Below, in pieces: positions 11,588 to 23,700 of a DNA stretch of 64,000 nt. The notes under the pieces are model-generated. The model ran no database searches. It was not told where the DNA came from and saw nothing but the letters and a program-made list of their open reading frames with translations. The stretch covers positions 1 through 64,000 of the forward strand of contig JAJEKB010001192.1 in NCBI GenBank assembly GCA_022393335.1, given 5' to 3'. Made by a program: the position numbers and the translations under genes. Within the stretch, counting starts at the first letter, position 1; each line of letters starts with the position of its first letter. The stretch comes from Macrotrachela quadricornifera. Its lineage: Eukaryota; Rotifera; Eurotatoria; Philodinida; Philodinidae.

Positions 11588-13977
11588 TTCTACAGAGCAA
11601 AAAAACTGTGAAATGAAACGTTATTGATAATGATGGATTTATATACGAATTGAATTTTGTGGAAAATTCCAATGTAAAATACAGGAAAATAAATAAAAAA
11701 ATGATTGGATACTGTCATGATAGGGCAAAAAGAATCGAAAAGGAAGAACAAAAATCGAGCCCTTTCTGTAATTTCATAATAGATGTCTTTTTATGAGCAA
11801 TGATGTCATATATTTGCTTTCAGCTGCCACATGCATCAGGATCATACTACTACGAAAAAAACCAACAAATCGTCAGAATAAAACAAGGAAAACCAATGAT
11901 CTTATTGAAAAAAATCAAAGCCAAGAAGTTTATAATTTTATAATAGAACGAAAAATAATGGTATAAAAATACTATTCCATGCTATTATTTTTTTATCATT
12001 ATTTTTATGATGGACGATCACGATGATTATTGTATCTTTATTATTGATGATTCAACTTTTTTTTCTTGCTTATTATATCAATTTCATGTTATTTGTATCA
12101 CTATTAAGTTCCTTGGCACATGTGTGACTTCCACTAATGTCGATTTCATTAGTATAAATACCTAAGTTAAAATAGGTCTAAAACATTTAATTAATTAAAT
12201 TTTTTACTGGGACACGTATCTGTAATATTGCATTCATATATTGTTATTTTATTCACATTGAATCGATTATTTTTCATAAACAACAATACTTTGAACAACG
12301 TTAAATTCTATAATCAAAACTGTTGTGATGATACATTCATTTTTATCGGGATTATTGATATTACAACAATCGTTAATAAGTTAACAATTGTCTCATTTTT
12401 AGTATCGTTTGTCAATAGTCACGTGTATGAGTCTCAACTATTATACCGCTCAAATATAGATAGTTGCCTTAGAAGAAAAGAAGAAAGAATTTGAAACAGA
12501 TTCAGAAATTGAGTTTTAAAATAATAAATACTATGCATGAATAAGACCATTTTAAAATTAATTTTATACTTGGAAATTTCCAGTAAATGACTACATGAAT
12601 TCTTTCTATTGCTTTCATTATCATAAGAAGAAATATCTGTTCTTTTCTCGAATTTGAAAAAAACCAAGCGAAACACCTATTACTTACATATTTTTTCTCT
12701 CGGATCGGATAGAATGTTTGAAAGATAAATATTTATAACAATTAACAGTGTTATATTTTGATATGAGATATCTTAGGTAATGATTCGAGTACTCCTTCAA
12801 TGAATTCGCTGATAAGCACTTTTCAACTCAGTTCAACTGCTTTAAAAGTACAGTTCGATGAATTCTATCAATTCTACGAATTATTTTCTCCAATAATCAT
12901 TATAACATGGACAAAAAATACTAATTAATGTGCCAAAAAACATGGAAAAAACTTAGAATTTGGGTAATATCTGGAACAGCGCGCCCTCAAATTCTTCCCA
13001 AAAACCTAATGATGCTCTCAAATAGTATTTGATCAATACTATCTATTCATACCTCACTCTTTAATTCTGAGCGAATTTTTAATGTATTTATGACGAAATA
13101 CAATGAGAAAACAATGATTGAACAATAAATTGTTTACAGTTGGTGTGTGCAAAGCCGTACGAAATTATTCAGAAGTCGTTTACAGTTACTATATTATTAC
13201 GATAGTCGACTACGGCCGGGCATGATTGGCCGGTGGATTATATTATATTTTACACGAGTTAGACGCTCTTCTCTATGTTTTTTTGACATTGATTAGCATT
13301 TTTGCATATGTCATAATGGTTGTTGGTAAAAAAAAGGACTCTAAATTCCATCATTCGGTTTTCCTCGAAGTCTAGCCCATACGATAAAGGAATGCAGTAA
13401 AACAGTTGTAACTCGACTAAAGATAAATAGAAACTTGATATCTTTTTGGATTTTTATAATCTCACTAGGGCATACATATGGGCAAAATATCAAACTAAAA
13501 ACGAAGCATTATCTGAGAGTGTTTCCTCGTAAGACGTATTTCGAGAGTACCTTATGATTAGCCGAGACAATAAAAGAAATAGGAATAAAATTAGAAAATT
13601 GTTTGCAATTTTTTTCTTGTGAAATCTAAGTCATTTAAATTATGAAAAAAAATACTTAAATTCGTATTAATCTGTGTGTTTTAGAGCCATAGTTTATTCA
13701 TTCCCTATTCGTATAACTTAGGAAATTCTTTCATGATATTCTATTTCTATTTGCCATATGCAAGCAAGGTATTTATTAAAAATACAAAAAATTTATTTAA
13801 TTCATTTTTTAATTTCGATTATTTCATAATCGAAAGTTTAAAGAATCGGTTATATGCATGTGCAAAGGGTTGGAAAAAAATAAATGTTTTTATGTAGAAA
13901 AAAGATTCATATTTTATAGAAAATAATTATTTTTATGAAATATAAGGTCATAAAGAATGAAAATCTTCATCGTTCGA
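11588..13977. other. Intergenic stretch
   Basis: No gene recognised. The frame at 12228-12494 (+) is AT-rich without family features. A short GC-rich palindromic spot with GGCCGG and CCGGCC-type ends lies near 13215-13235. The remainder is A/T-rich spacer. Confidence 0.4.
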
Positions 13978-14480
13978 TTATTTTATTGCTTTTTCTATCA
14001 ATGAGAAAAGTTCATTAACTTCATCAAATTCTTTCTCTAATGAAATTCTTTCCATTATTCGATATCGATCATGAAGTGTATATGCCCAATTGAGACGATT
14101 GCGAGCTGCCACATTATTTGAAGGATTTTCTTCCAATAAACGTTTACTTTCGATAACAAAGTAATTGGGTTCTATCATGTATCATACGTACTAATAAATC
14201 TCGATCAAAATCGAACGTATAAATATAACTCATATATTCTAGTATCCAATCTACTTATCCATAGATACGATGATGAAAAACACAGATTGATGAATATGAA
14301 TTATTTGTCACTGGATCAGTGACAAATAGTTTTATATTTGAGCATAGTTGGTCGTATAATAGGCCTTGCTATTTGTTTTGATGTAATAAAAAATATTCAT
14401 TTGTTTCTATGTTGATCCAAAAATTCGACACAACGTTCAGCGTTTGTAAATGCTGCGAGTAAGAAGTTGTTTTCCAAACT
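13978..14480 (-). pseudogene. Array copy C: decayed paralog of copy D
   Basis: Starting near 14476 the minus strand reads NNFLLAAFTNAERCVEFL, then NK-stop, then IFFITSKQIARPII (the family SGQIG is SKQIA). A frame change follows, then FVTDPVTNNSYSSICVFHHR, another stop, DWILEYMSYI, FDFDRDLLVRMIHD, a further frame change, and an open 66-codon tail (NYFVIESKRLLEENPSNN ... IEKAIK). Segment by segment this matches copy D. At least two stops and two frame changes show it is dead, and the first ~80 residues are missing. The C-terminal 66 codons are unbroken, which may be chance. Confidence 0.85.
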
Positions 14481-16141
14481 CAATACAAGTCTTTTATAAT
14501 TAAATCAAAATTTTGTTAACAACAATCAAATTTTTTAAAAATTTACGTGGATTTTCTGGGTGCAAAATATAATAAATATAGATTCGAATCAGTAGCAGTT
14601 TAAACGTCTTCTTATAAGTACAATGTCTTATCATTTTTTCTGCTATTTTCAGCATGAATCGTTTGACTTTGATTCACCAGAATAATTTCGAAAATAAAAT
14701 AAGATATATGTTGAAAGGTAAAAAGATGAGAAACAAAAGGAGACGGAAGTGGAGATCGTTCTGACACTCATTCACTCACTTACGTCTTTGCCTTCAACCC
14801 TCATTTCTGCTTCGATATTTTTATTTTTCGACTAAATTCAGGTTTACCCTTCAAATAGCAGTCTGCCAACCGACATGCATATGGGACTTGTTTAAGAAGA
14901 AAAATCGATTCTGAATTTTGATATATGCGAAAGAAAAATTTTTTAGCTATAATCAAGTCCGGGACCGAGACTAAAAAAAGTCGAACACCTCTCTGTTATA
15001 AGTACAAATGAATACAATAACTGCATTAGATATAACTCAAGGCATTGATCACAGTATGTTTGGAAATGTTTATTCGAGTTATGGTACTTATTTTCTTGAT
15101 GATTATACGCATCAAATCAAATAAAATGGAAATAATTAGCGAACGTTATTTTAATGAAAATAATAAAGATAATGTTAAAAAAATTTTTCATATTTTCTCT
15201 TTCTGACAATATATTTATCAACAGTTTTTTACATCGCTTATCTTTTACTAGTAAATGACTCAGATATATGATTCAAGATAAAAATTATCTTTCATATTAT
15301 TGTATATTGAACTATGGAAATAAATATATGACCGCAATATACGTATCAATATGTACAGAAATAATGAATTATTTAGAATTAATTTTCGACAATTTTTTTT
15401 AAATAACCTATGAGATTTTTTTAATTAATAATCGTTGTTTAATATTACATTTATACGGGTTTGAACTACCACATAATCTGGATTTTTACAGTCGTCACAT
15501 AATAAAAAATAATCACTTTGAAATAGAATTAGAGATAAAATTCTTTGAATTTAAAAATAATAAATATTTCACCATAGTAAGATTATTTAAAAGTTGATTT
15601 GGCTTTTGAAAAAATCCAAGCGAAATAGAATGTAAAAGAAAAGATTTTACAAGAAAGATCATAAAGGAAAAATAAGGTTTATTATTCATGTTTTCTCTCT
15701 ATGATTGAATGAAATGTATATAGCTGTGAATGAAAATGTGTCAATATAAAAACCGACATAGTTTAATAATTCACACTGCATTATGATTCACAAAAATAAA
15801 TAAAGCTGAAAAATAGAACAATAAACTACGTTTATTATCTCAAACAGTTGTAATTTGCTTAGTTTCTATTGATATGATTTATGAATTTCTTTGATATTGT
15901 CACATTTTCATACGATACATGCAAACAATTCATTTAACAAAAATATGAAAATTATATTAAATTTTCTTCTTAATATTAATCATTTTATAAATGAACATTT
16001 TCAAAATATCACATATACATATTTAAAAAGTTGTCATTAAAACGAAAATATAGAAGAAGGAACAACAAGTATATAAAAAAAAAGGTTTTTATTTTTTGCG
16101 TATGTGAAATATTTTTTCTAAATAAAAATTTAGCAAAAATT
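14481..16141. other. Intergenic stretch
   Basis: No gene, RNA or clear repeat is recognised. Composition is strongly AT-biased with many short stops in all frames. Confidence 0.4.
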
Positions 16142-17343
16142 TTATTCATCATCATCTGATAATGCATTCGTGCTTCTTCAATTTTGTCAGAAAGTTCACT
16201 TATTTCATTAAATNNNNNNNNNNNNNNNNNNNNNNNNNNNNNNNNNNNNNNNNNNNNNNNNNNNNNNNNNNNNNNNNNNNNNNNNNNNNNNNNNNNNNNN
16301 NNNNNNNNNNNNNNNNNNNNNNNNNNNNNNNNNNNNNNNNNNNNNNNNNNNNNNNNNNNNNNNNNNNNNNNNNNNNNNNNNNNNNNNNNNNNNNNNNNNN
16401 NNNNNNNNNNNNNNNNNNNNNNNNNNNNNNNNNNNNNNNNNNNNNNNNNNNNNNNNNNNNNNNNNNNNNNNNNNNNNNNNNNNNNNNNNNNNNNNNNNNN
16501 NNNNNNNNNNNNNNNNNNNNNNNNNNNNNNNNNNNNNNNNNNNNNNNNNNNNNNNNNNNNNNNNNNNNNNNNNNNNNNNNNNNNNNNNNNNNNNNNNNNN
16601 NNNNNNNNNNNNNATTCATCATCATCTGATAATGCATTTCGTGCTTCTTCAATTTTGTCAAGAAGTTCACTTATTTCATTAAATTCATCTCTTAATGGAT
16701 CTTCTTCCATTTTTCGATATCGATCATACAAAGTAAATGCCCAATTAAGACGATTCTGAGCGGCGAAATAATTTGGAGGATTTTTTTCCAATAGACGTTT
16801 ACTTTCAATAACAAAATAATTTGCTATATCACGTATCATGCGTACTAATAAATCTTTATCGAATACGAATGGTGGTGCGAGATAATCGAGATAATTCATA
16901 ATCCAATCTCTATTACGTTCAATACTATGACAAAAGATATAAATTGATGAATATGGTTCATTTGTAACTGGGTCAGTGAAAATATTTTTACATTTCTCCA
17001 TAATTAACGGAACAGTTACTCTTCCTATTTGTCCTGATGTTATAAAAAAGATTTTTTTATCTTGATTTTCTTGCAAAAATTTAACACAACGTTCGACATT
17101 AGTAAATGCTGCTAATAAAAATTTGATTCCTTCAAAATTGACTTGTTCAAAACCTACTGTACGATTAATTTCTTCATCATCTCTGTCGATTAATCTTATT
17201 GGATTAAAATAATTTGGGTCAGCTGTACTTGAAAAAGCAGCTTTTAAACGTTGATAATCTTCTCGTCTTCCTATATTTAAATCAAGCCAAACAATCATAT
17301 GGTTTGGAATTTCCTCACTTGATGCATACGCATCATTACACAT
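16142..17343 (-). CDS. Array copy D: Rossmann-like + helical-repeat protein, split by an assembly gap
   Basis: From Met at 17343 the protein shows MIVWLDLNIGRREDYQRLK, FLLAAFTNVERCVKFL, KIFFITSGQIGRVTVPLI, SSIYIFCHSIERNRDW, then DKDLLVRMIRDIANYF. A helical C-terminal part (ESKRLLEKNPPNYFAAQNRL, DRYRKMEEDPLRDEF) ends in ALSDDDE right at the gap edge. On the far side of the 400 Ns the same ~70 bases recur and there DDDE is followed directly by TAA (16144-16142). The natural protein is therefore most likely 243 residues. The 444-codon open frame spanning the Ns is an artefact. The C-terminal hairpin is laid out like the TPR-like region of copies B and G but is divergent in sequence. Function unknown; no signal or membrane segment. 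Confidence 0.75.
16144..16684. repeat. Near-identical ~70-bp sequences on both sides of the gap
   Basis: Bases 16144-16213 and 16614-16684 are the same segment of copy D. They differ only by three one-base indels (for example CATTCG versus CATTTCG, and CAGAAAG versus CAAGAAG). Overlapping contig ends that were not merged would give exactly this; a real tandem duplication inside the gap is the alternative. Confidence 0.9.
16214..16613. other. Assembly gap (400 N)
   Basis: Exactly 400 undetermined bases inside the end of array copy D. The round size suggests a placeholder rather than a measured distance. Confidence 0.99.
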
Positions 17344-17418
17344 ATTTATCTAAAATGATATGATACACAAAATATATTATATATATCGATAAGAGTAAAT
17401 CAAAATGAATGTAAAATT

Positions 17419-17520
17419 ATTGACGTATAAGTTGTGGTATAGCATCTTGATCTAATGAATCAGATGGCATAAAAAAAATTTTTGCTGTAGAATTATTTTT
17501 AACTTATTTCATTACCTTAC
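17419..17520 (-). pseudogene. Array relic E: fragment of a copy-B-like gene
   Basis: A ~100-base remnant. The minus strand reads AKIFFMPSDSLDQDAIPQLI, matching AKIFFISSGSLGKDIVPKI of copy B, and the DNA upstream matches copy B over about 30 further bases. Nothing else of the gene survives nearby. Confidence 0.75.
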
Positions 17521-18429
17521 CATCTCCTTTATATATATCATAGAGCCAACATAATTAAAATGTCTTAAAGAAAAATTTTTATAAAATAATAAATAATCAT
17601 AATTGTTATGAATAAGGGCGTGAACTAAATTTAAATAGATTAAGAGCAATTTACGAAAGTAGCCATTAGTGAGAAAAGAAAAAAAAATAAATCAAAGACC
17701 GTCTGGGTAAATAGAAGAATAAAAAAACGAAAAAAAGTTTGTTCAAATATTCTATCATTGATAGAAGGAAGATTACTTGAATAATCAATAGTAGTAAATT
17801 TTTATCAAGAATAAATTACTAGATGAATGAAATTTAAAGTCTTTCAATTTACTTTTTTTCTGTTGAATCTCTTACTTATTATCTAAGTATGTCTAATAAC
17901 CTAATAAAATTAGAGAAAATAGTACTATATAATGGCAATCTCAAGAAAATGGAATATATTACCAAAACAATTGGTACGCTTCTCCAACAATTTGATAATC
18001 AATATACGAATCAAATTATGAACAAAGGAAGATTTTAAGTGATTATTATAGTCTATAAATCAAAATAAATCCAGTTTCTACGACTGATATTTTTTATGCA
18101 TTCGATATTTTATTCAAATTTTTAATTTCGAGAAAACAACTTAAACTTCGAAGGGATGGATAGCAATTTTTCGTACAACAACTATAAATATGTAACGTAT
18201 TATCTACAAATTCAATTTCTAATAGGTTCCTTCTACTAATTTTCATGATAGGTAAAATACTGCAAGCACATTCTTAAATCTATTGAATTTTTAACAGTTG
18301 CAATGAAATAAATGATCACATGTGTGAAGGAATTCGAAAAGCTGCGAGAAGAAATGACATGATAAATAAAAAGTGTTAAAAAAAGAAAAGAAATACATTT
18401 GTTCGCAATCCAGCATCATAATCGAAACT

Positions 18430-18782
18430 AAACTCGAAATAATTCTCAATCTTTGCATACAAGATATAGAATCTATCATCTTAAGGATAAAAAGTATTAA
18501 TAAATGGAGTCTCGTATTGACCGAAAGATCCTCATCAAATAAAGATAATTTGTTTATCATGATGGGATTTAATAAGTGTTGCTGCTAGTATAGGTACAAA
18601 CAAAAATGAAACTGTATTCTACTCTAAAGTCCAAATAAATAAACCAATTATATAAGGTGGAACTATTCCATCATCTTTCAGTGTTGTTTAAAACACTCTT
18701 TTGAATTCTTAATTGCCTTCATTGTGACTAATATGTTTATCTAACTAGATAAATCGAATACCATTAGTTAATGTCGATTTAA
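18430..18782 (-). pseudogene. Array relic F: decayed copy-G-like gene
   Basis: Three blocks align in order with copy G on the same strand. Bases 18735-18782 match the G start region (the segment coding for GIRFIWLDAH). Bases 18540-18570 match the codons for KRIIFIS. Bases 18465-18540 match the segment around DIIPHI to DRFYIF. Frames are destroyed and about 130 bases between the first two blocks are lost. Homology may extend down to about 18290 but is too weak to assert. Confidence 0.7.
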
Positions 18783-19268
18783 AACATAATAATAAAAACT
18801 TAGCTGAAATATGTCTAATAGGGTAAAAAAGATCAATTCGAATAATTTCATAAATAGAGTTCGAGATTTGAATAATGATGAATGTTGATTATAAACTAAA
18901 CATTGAAATATATTTTATCAATGAAATTTACCAACAAAATACGTATTGAATCTGACTCACTATGAACGTTATTTTTATATGTTTATATTTCTAAAAATAT
19001 GAAAAAAAAACAAGCATAAAAGTTAAAAAGAAATGATTAGAGTTATTCTAATAAAAGAAACAAACAGTTCACATGGCATCCTTTTTTAACCTTTGAATGA
19101 TTTTTTTTTGTTCTGTCATCATAACAGAACAAGATTACAATTTTAAAACACCTGAATGCGTAACAAAAAGAAAAACAAATATATAAAGGTGAAGAATAGA
19201 GAAACAATAATACAAAGCAAAGTTCTACTCCCTTAACTGTTATCAACGTCTATAGACGTCAGAATTAT
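18783..19268. other. Spacer between relic F and a fold-back element
   Basis: No coding signal; the 19043-19246 minus frame is low complexity. Confidence 0.4.
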
Positions 19269-20000
19269 TTAGGGGTATCCAAAAGTAGTGTTGGAGCTAC
19301 CTTATTCTCTTAAAGAAAGCTTGAGGATATTTTGTTTTTTTACGGAGTGATAGAAAAAACGAAGTTCTATTTTTCTATGCTATTTGATTGCTATTCAACT
19401 GCTAATCTAATAACAAAACTTCGATAAGAACTATTTTTGTGTAAAACTTAACTAACGCATGAGGCAAATTAATACACTTTGCATTTCAGTTTTCAATCAT
19501 TTAGTACGTTGTATTAGGAAACAAAATATATTACAAAATGCAGCGTGAAAAGTTGTACAATTTATAAAGAACAATTTATTCTATATATGAAATTAGGAAA
19601 ACGAAAACTTTTTTCGCATGATTTTTTCGGACTAGTGAAAATTAGTGACACAAAATTTTGGTTTCTTTAACAAGAAATACACAATTAAAATTAGTTTTAT
19701 TTTATGGATTGTAGAGCTTTTCGCTCTGCACATTGTGATATATTTTATTTTCTATTACAACGTATTAAATGATTGAAAATTAAGATACAAAGCACATTAA
19801 TTTGCCTCATGCGTTAGTTAAGTTTTACACAAAAATAATTCTTCTCGAAGTTTTGTTATTAGATTAGCAGCTGAATAGCAATCAAATAGTATAGTAAAAT
19901 AGAACTTCGTTTTCTCTATCACTTCATAACAAAATGAATACGTTCCCAAGTCTTCTATAAGAGAATAGGGTACCTCCGACACTACTTTTGATATCCCTAA
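19269..20000. mobile_element. Fold-back MITE, TTAGGG-ended family, full copy (732 bp)
   Basis: The element begins TTAGGGGTATCCAAAAGTAG and ends with the inverted counterpart (CTACTTTTGATATCCCTAA). The two arms, roughly 330 bases each, remain alignable as inverted repeats almost to the centre: AACTAACGCATGAGG at about 19440 pairs with CCTCATGCGTTAGTT at about 19806. No transposase is present, so it is non-autonomous. Three more members lie at 32202-32884, 35588-35705 and 61979-62365. It separates copy G from relic F. The minus-strand frame 19818-20015 is only the arm of this element. Confidence 0.9.
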
Positions 20001-20049
20001 ATATACTGAATACAATTAACAGTTAAGGACCTACTTATATTTACTTATG

Positions 20050-20766
20050 TCAATTGTTAAATGTTTCTTCTTGTGATAGATTTTCTTCTTCTTCTCCTCT
20101 TGTTTGTTGTTGTTGTTGTTGGGGCTTTCCATTTAGCATATCTTTTGCTCGTTGAATCAACCCAACATTATTATCATTACCATAAAGTTTTCTAAGATAT
20201 ATAAAGCATTTATCATTTAATTTATCAATTTCATTAGCTTTAATGTTCAAAGTTTCTGAATGTTCAAAACATTTAAGCGCATTTTTTGCATCATTAATAC
20301 CCATATATAATTCTCCTTGGTTAATAATATCATTCGATATATCACGTGCAAGTCGAACAAGTAAATCAGTTTCATGATCAAACATTTTCAAACAAGGACC
20401 ATATTCTATACCCCATTCAAGATGCATTTTGATGTATCCACAGAAAATGTAGAATCTATCAACATTATGATAATTGGCACTAATATGTGGAATAATATCT
20501 TTACCAAGAGTTCCTGATGAAATGAAAATAATTCGTTTATCATGATGAGTTTCAATGAGCTTTATTGCATCTTCAGGGTTGTGAACAAATAAAAATGGAG
20601 CTGCATTCAGCTCTAAGGCACAAATAAGTACATTGATTGAATCAGGTGGCATTGCTGCAGCTTCTTCTAATGTAGTTTCAAATCTTTTTTTAAATTCTTC
20701 ATAGTCTCCGGCGCGACCAATATGTGCATCTAACCAGATAAATCGAATACCATTAGCTAATGCCAT
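20050..20766 (-). CDS. Array copy G: Rossmann-like + TPR-like protein, intact
   Basis: Single-exon 238-residue protein. Domain 1 (about 1-135) has GIRFIWLDAHIGRAGDYEEF (beta1 with the WLD motif), EDAIKLIE, KRIIFISSGTLGKDIIPHI, and RFYIFCGYIKMHLEWGIEY. The DLLVRLARDI linker helix follows, then a TPR-like pair (GELYMGINDAKNALKCFEHS, about 154-173) and another helix. The tail holds a run of six glutamines followed by an acidic stretch (TRGEEEENLSQEE). It is closest in layout to copy B; relic F derives from a G-like copy. No ADP-ribosyltransferase or other enzymatic domain follows. The MITE at 19269-20000 sits 50 bases past its stop and may supply its 3' end. Function unknown. Confidence 0.78.
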   Translation of the reverse strand: MALANGIRFIWLDAHIGRAGDYEEFKKRFETTLEEAAAMPPDSINVLICALELNAAPFLFVHNPEDAIKLIETHHDKRIIFISSGTLGKDIIPHISANYHNVDRFYIFCGYIKMHLEWGIEYGPCLKMFDHETDLLVRLARDISNDIINQGELYMGINDAKNALKCFEHSETLNIKANEIDKLNDKCFIYLRKLYGNDNNVGLIQRAKDMLNGKPQQQQQQTRGEEEENLSQEETFNN

Positions 20767-23700
20767 TTTGATTGTAAAATTGACTAGACAATTTGTAATT
20801 TATATGTAGAATATTATCAAGGACATTTTTTTCCGCGAAAAAAATTAAAACAATATAGATGAATAATGAATGCGTGCTTTTATAGCTTGCTAGACATTTT
20901 TTTTCTCTTTAATTTTAATATGATGAATTCCGATGACACAAGAAAAAAAATAAAAGTATGAAAGGTCAAAATAAATAAAAAACATAGAGCAAGTATTTTT
21001 GTTTTTTTATTATTGACCTGCTGTGGTGCGTCATATGTCTACGTAGTAAAGCAGACATACCACTCACATTACATGTTGAGGCATATAGAACGCAGACATC
21101 GCATTTATTTTTGAGGAGTAATAAAAAAAATGTAAAAGAAAAAGTGGCTTGAAGAAAAAAATCGAGGTGTAATTTGTCTAGTGTCCTTGAATACAGACAG
21201 AATAAAATATAATGTATATATATATTTATATATAATTGCAGACAAAAAAAATTAATCATCCATTAGTTATTTTACTAATTTATGTAACTTATGTAAAAAA
21301 ATATAAAACAATGTTTTCACATATAATGTAAAAATTTATCAATAAATGTTAATTATGTTCTGAATGTGTTCTTTCGAACTATTCTTATCTTATTCTCTGC
21401 TGGCAATACTAACTACATCTATATTTTACATTTTTACAAAGAATTGATGTATTTTTTTGATATGTTCATAAAGAATATAAACGGTAATGAAAATTATACA
21501 GATACAAGGAAAAGGAAGATGATTTGTTGAAAACACAATTTACAGACAAATCAGAATAATTTTAAGCATTTGTGAAATTTGATAGTCTCGTGAAATATTA
21601 TCATTTGACTAATTTATGAATATTTGAAATTTTTTTTCAAATATTGTTTTATTGTCTAGACTTAATTATATCATGTATTTTCTCTAGGAACAGTCAAATA
21701 TGGCACTTGTTCTAAAATTATTAACAGATTGTCACCATTCTTAACTCAATCAAATTACCAATAACAATCATTCTAAATAACAGATGGTAGATAAGCACAA
21801 CGTGATCATTGTCTGACACTATCATATTGTTTATCCTATATACAAGACACAATATATTGATGTAAATATTTATTGAAATATTTTATACTACTATCAGACA
21901 CCTGTAGATTGAAAGAATTATTATTATCTGAAATTCAACTAATATTTGTTACTTACACAATGCTTTTCTTCATCAATATCCCAACCTAATGTACAATACG
22001 AATGAATAACCAATATAACACCAATCTTATTCATTTTAATTCTAATTGAGAATAATTAACATATGTTAAAAATATAAACGTCTCTAGACTATCAATACGT
22101 CATAGTTATTGATTGTTACATGTGAAAGCAGTACTGACATTGCAGCTAGACGAAGTATTATTATTGACAGCAATTGTTCATATCTATTGCAAATGTTTGT
22201 ACAAAATTTATAATAGAAGCTTCTCTTGTCCAACGGCGATTTACTTTACAATCATTGTAATATTGTGTAATGACATCACCACGTCGAATAATACTACCAC
22301 ATGATACTGCTATTGAACTAACGGTACATTTTTTCTTACTGAATCTATTATTCCCAATAAATACGATTGACATAATACAAAGACATTCTAGAGAAGTTTA
22401 GCAACACTTATAATAAATTAAAATATCATATTTACCAAAGTGAAACAACAAGAAATAATATTATAGTGTAGTTTTTAGATGGGTTAATCACTCTTTTCTT
22501 TATGTCGTGTACTTTTATACGAAAAAATCTCATTTGTATTGATCATAAATTTTGTTTCAATTTTAAGAAGGAAGGAATAACAGACAAACAATGAAGAGTG
22601 TTACATAGATATAATTGATAGAAGTTAATACAAAAATATGAAACAATATTCGATAGAATCATTTATAATATACTTGTCAGATAAATTTAATTGCTCGCTA
22701 TTGTAATAAAAAGATACTTTAAAACATCGTTTCTTAGTGAAATACGTTCTTTTCATACAATTAAATAGTATATCTACAGTATAATACTTGCAATGCACCA
22801 GAAGTTCGGAGGGTGGTATTTTAGATAGGTCACACATAAGTCATTTGATACGAGCTAGAATATTAACGATGAATTATCTAACACTGTTGTTCATGGAGAC
22901 AGAGTTTAACCAAGAGTTTGTTTAGGATATTCTTTAAATCAAATAATCCTGAGTGTAGGCAAAGGCAAGGCTGTAACTTCCCAGTATTATATTGGAAATT
23001 GTTCGAGGCCTTTTCTTACTGATCCAATGTTATTAATTAGATGAAAGAAGAAGGCATCAGTACAATGTCATACCTACCATATTGGCTAGACTTGATACTA
23101 TCTAATTTTTGGCTAACTAATTCTTTTGAGCACAGTTTAAGTGATTAAATAAATGAAACATGATTAGCTCATGCAGGACCCAAGGTATCTAAAAATTTTT
23201 TCAAAAAGACTTCAAAAAAACTTTTAACAAGTTATTAAAAAGGATCGAACTTGATGTAAATAATAAAGACAATTATCCTCAACATCTGATCAAATAAAAT
23301 TAAAAATATTTTCTTATCTTTATATTTTTATTTAATGTTGCACGAACTTTTAGTTAGATCTAAGTATATTATGCAATTTAAAATTGAAATACAAATCATA
23401 GCCGTTTAATTTTCTCATCCTTTATGATCTAACCCTTTGTTGATGAAGATGGTATATGTACCATCTCAAATATTTTCTCAAAATTGAGGAAGTGTATCTA
23501 TTTTAAATTAATCAGAAATGAGCGGAGATAGTCTATAGAGTAGGATTTCTTTGTTGAAACAGAAAATTATCAGTATTGCGAAGTATTAGAAAAATTCAAA
23601 CATAGTGCATTTAGTAATTTTCAACAATGTATAATGGAAATTTTCTTGTTTTATCATTATTCTTTATCGCGATTTTTCCTATACAATCCAGTACGTTTAC

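Noticed and set aside
12228..12494. 88-codon plus-strand frame
   Set aside because: AT-driven composition, no start context, no similarity to a known family, and no splice partners.
16009..17343. 444-codon open frame through the N gap
   Set aside because: The frame exists only because Ns are read as unknown residues. The sequence past the gap repeats the gene end with shifted frame; the real stop is at 16142-16144.
19818..20015. Minus-strand frame next to copy G
   Set aside because: It lies in the terminal arm of the MITE at 19269-20000.
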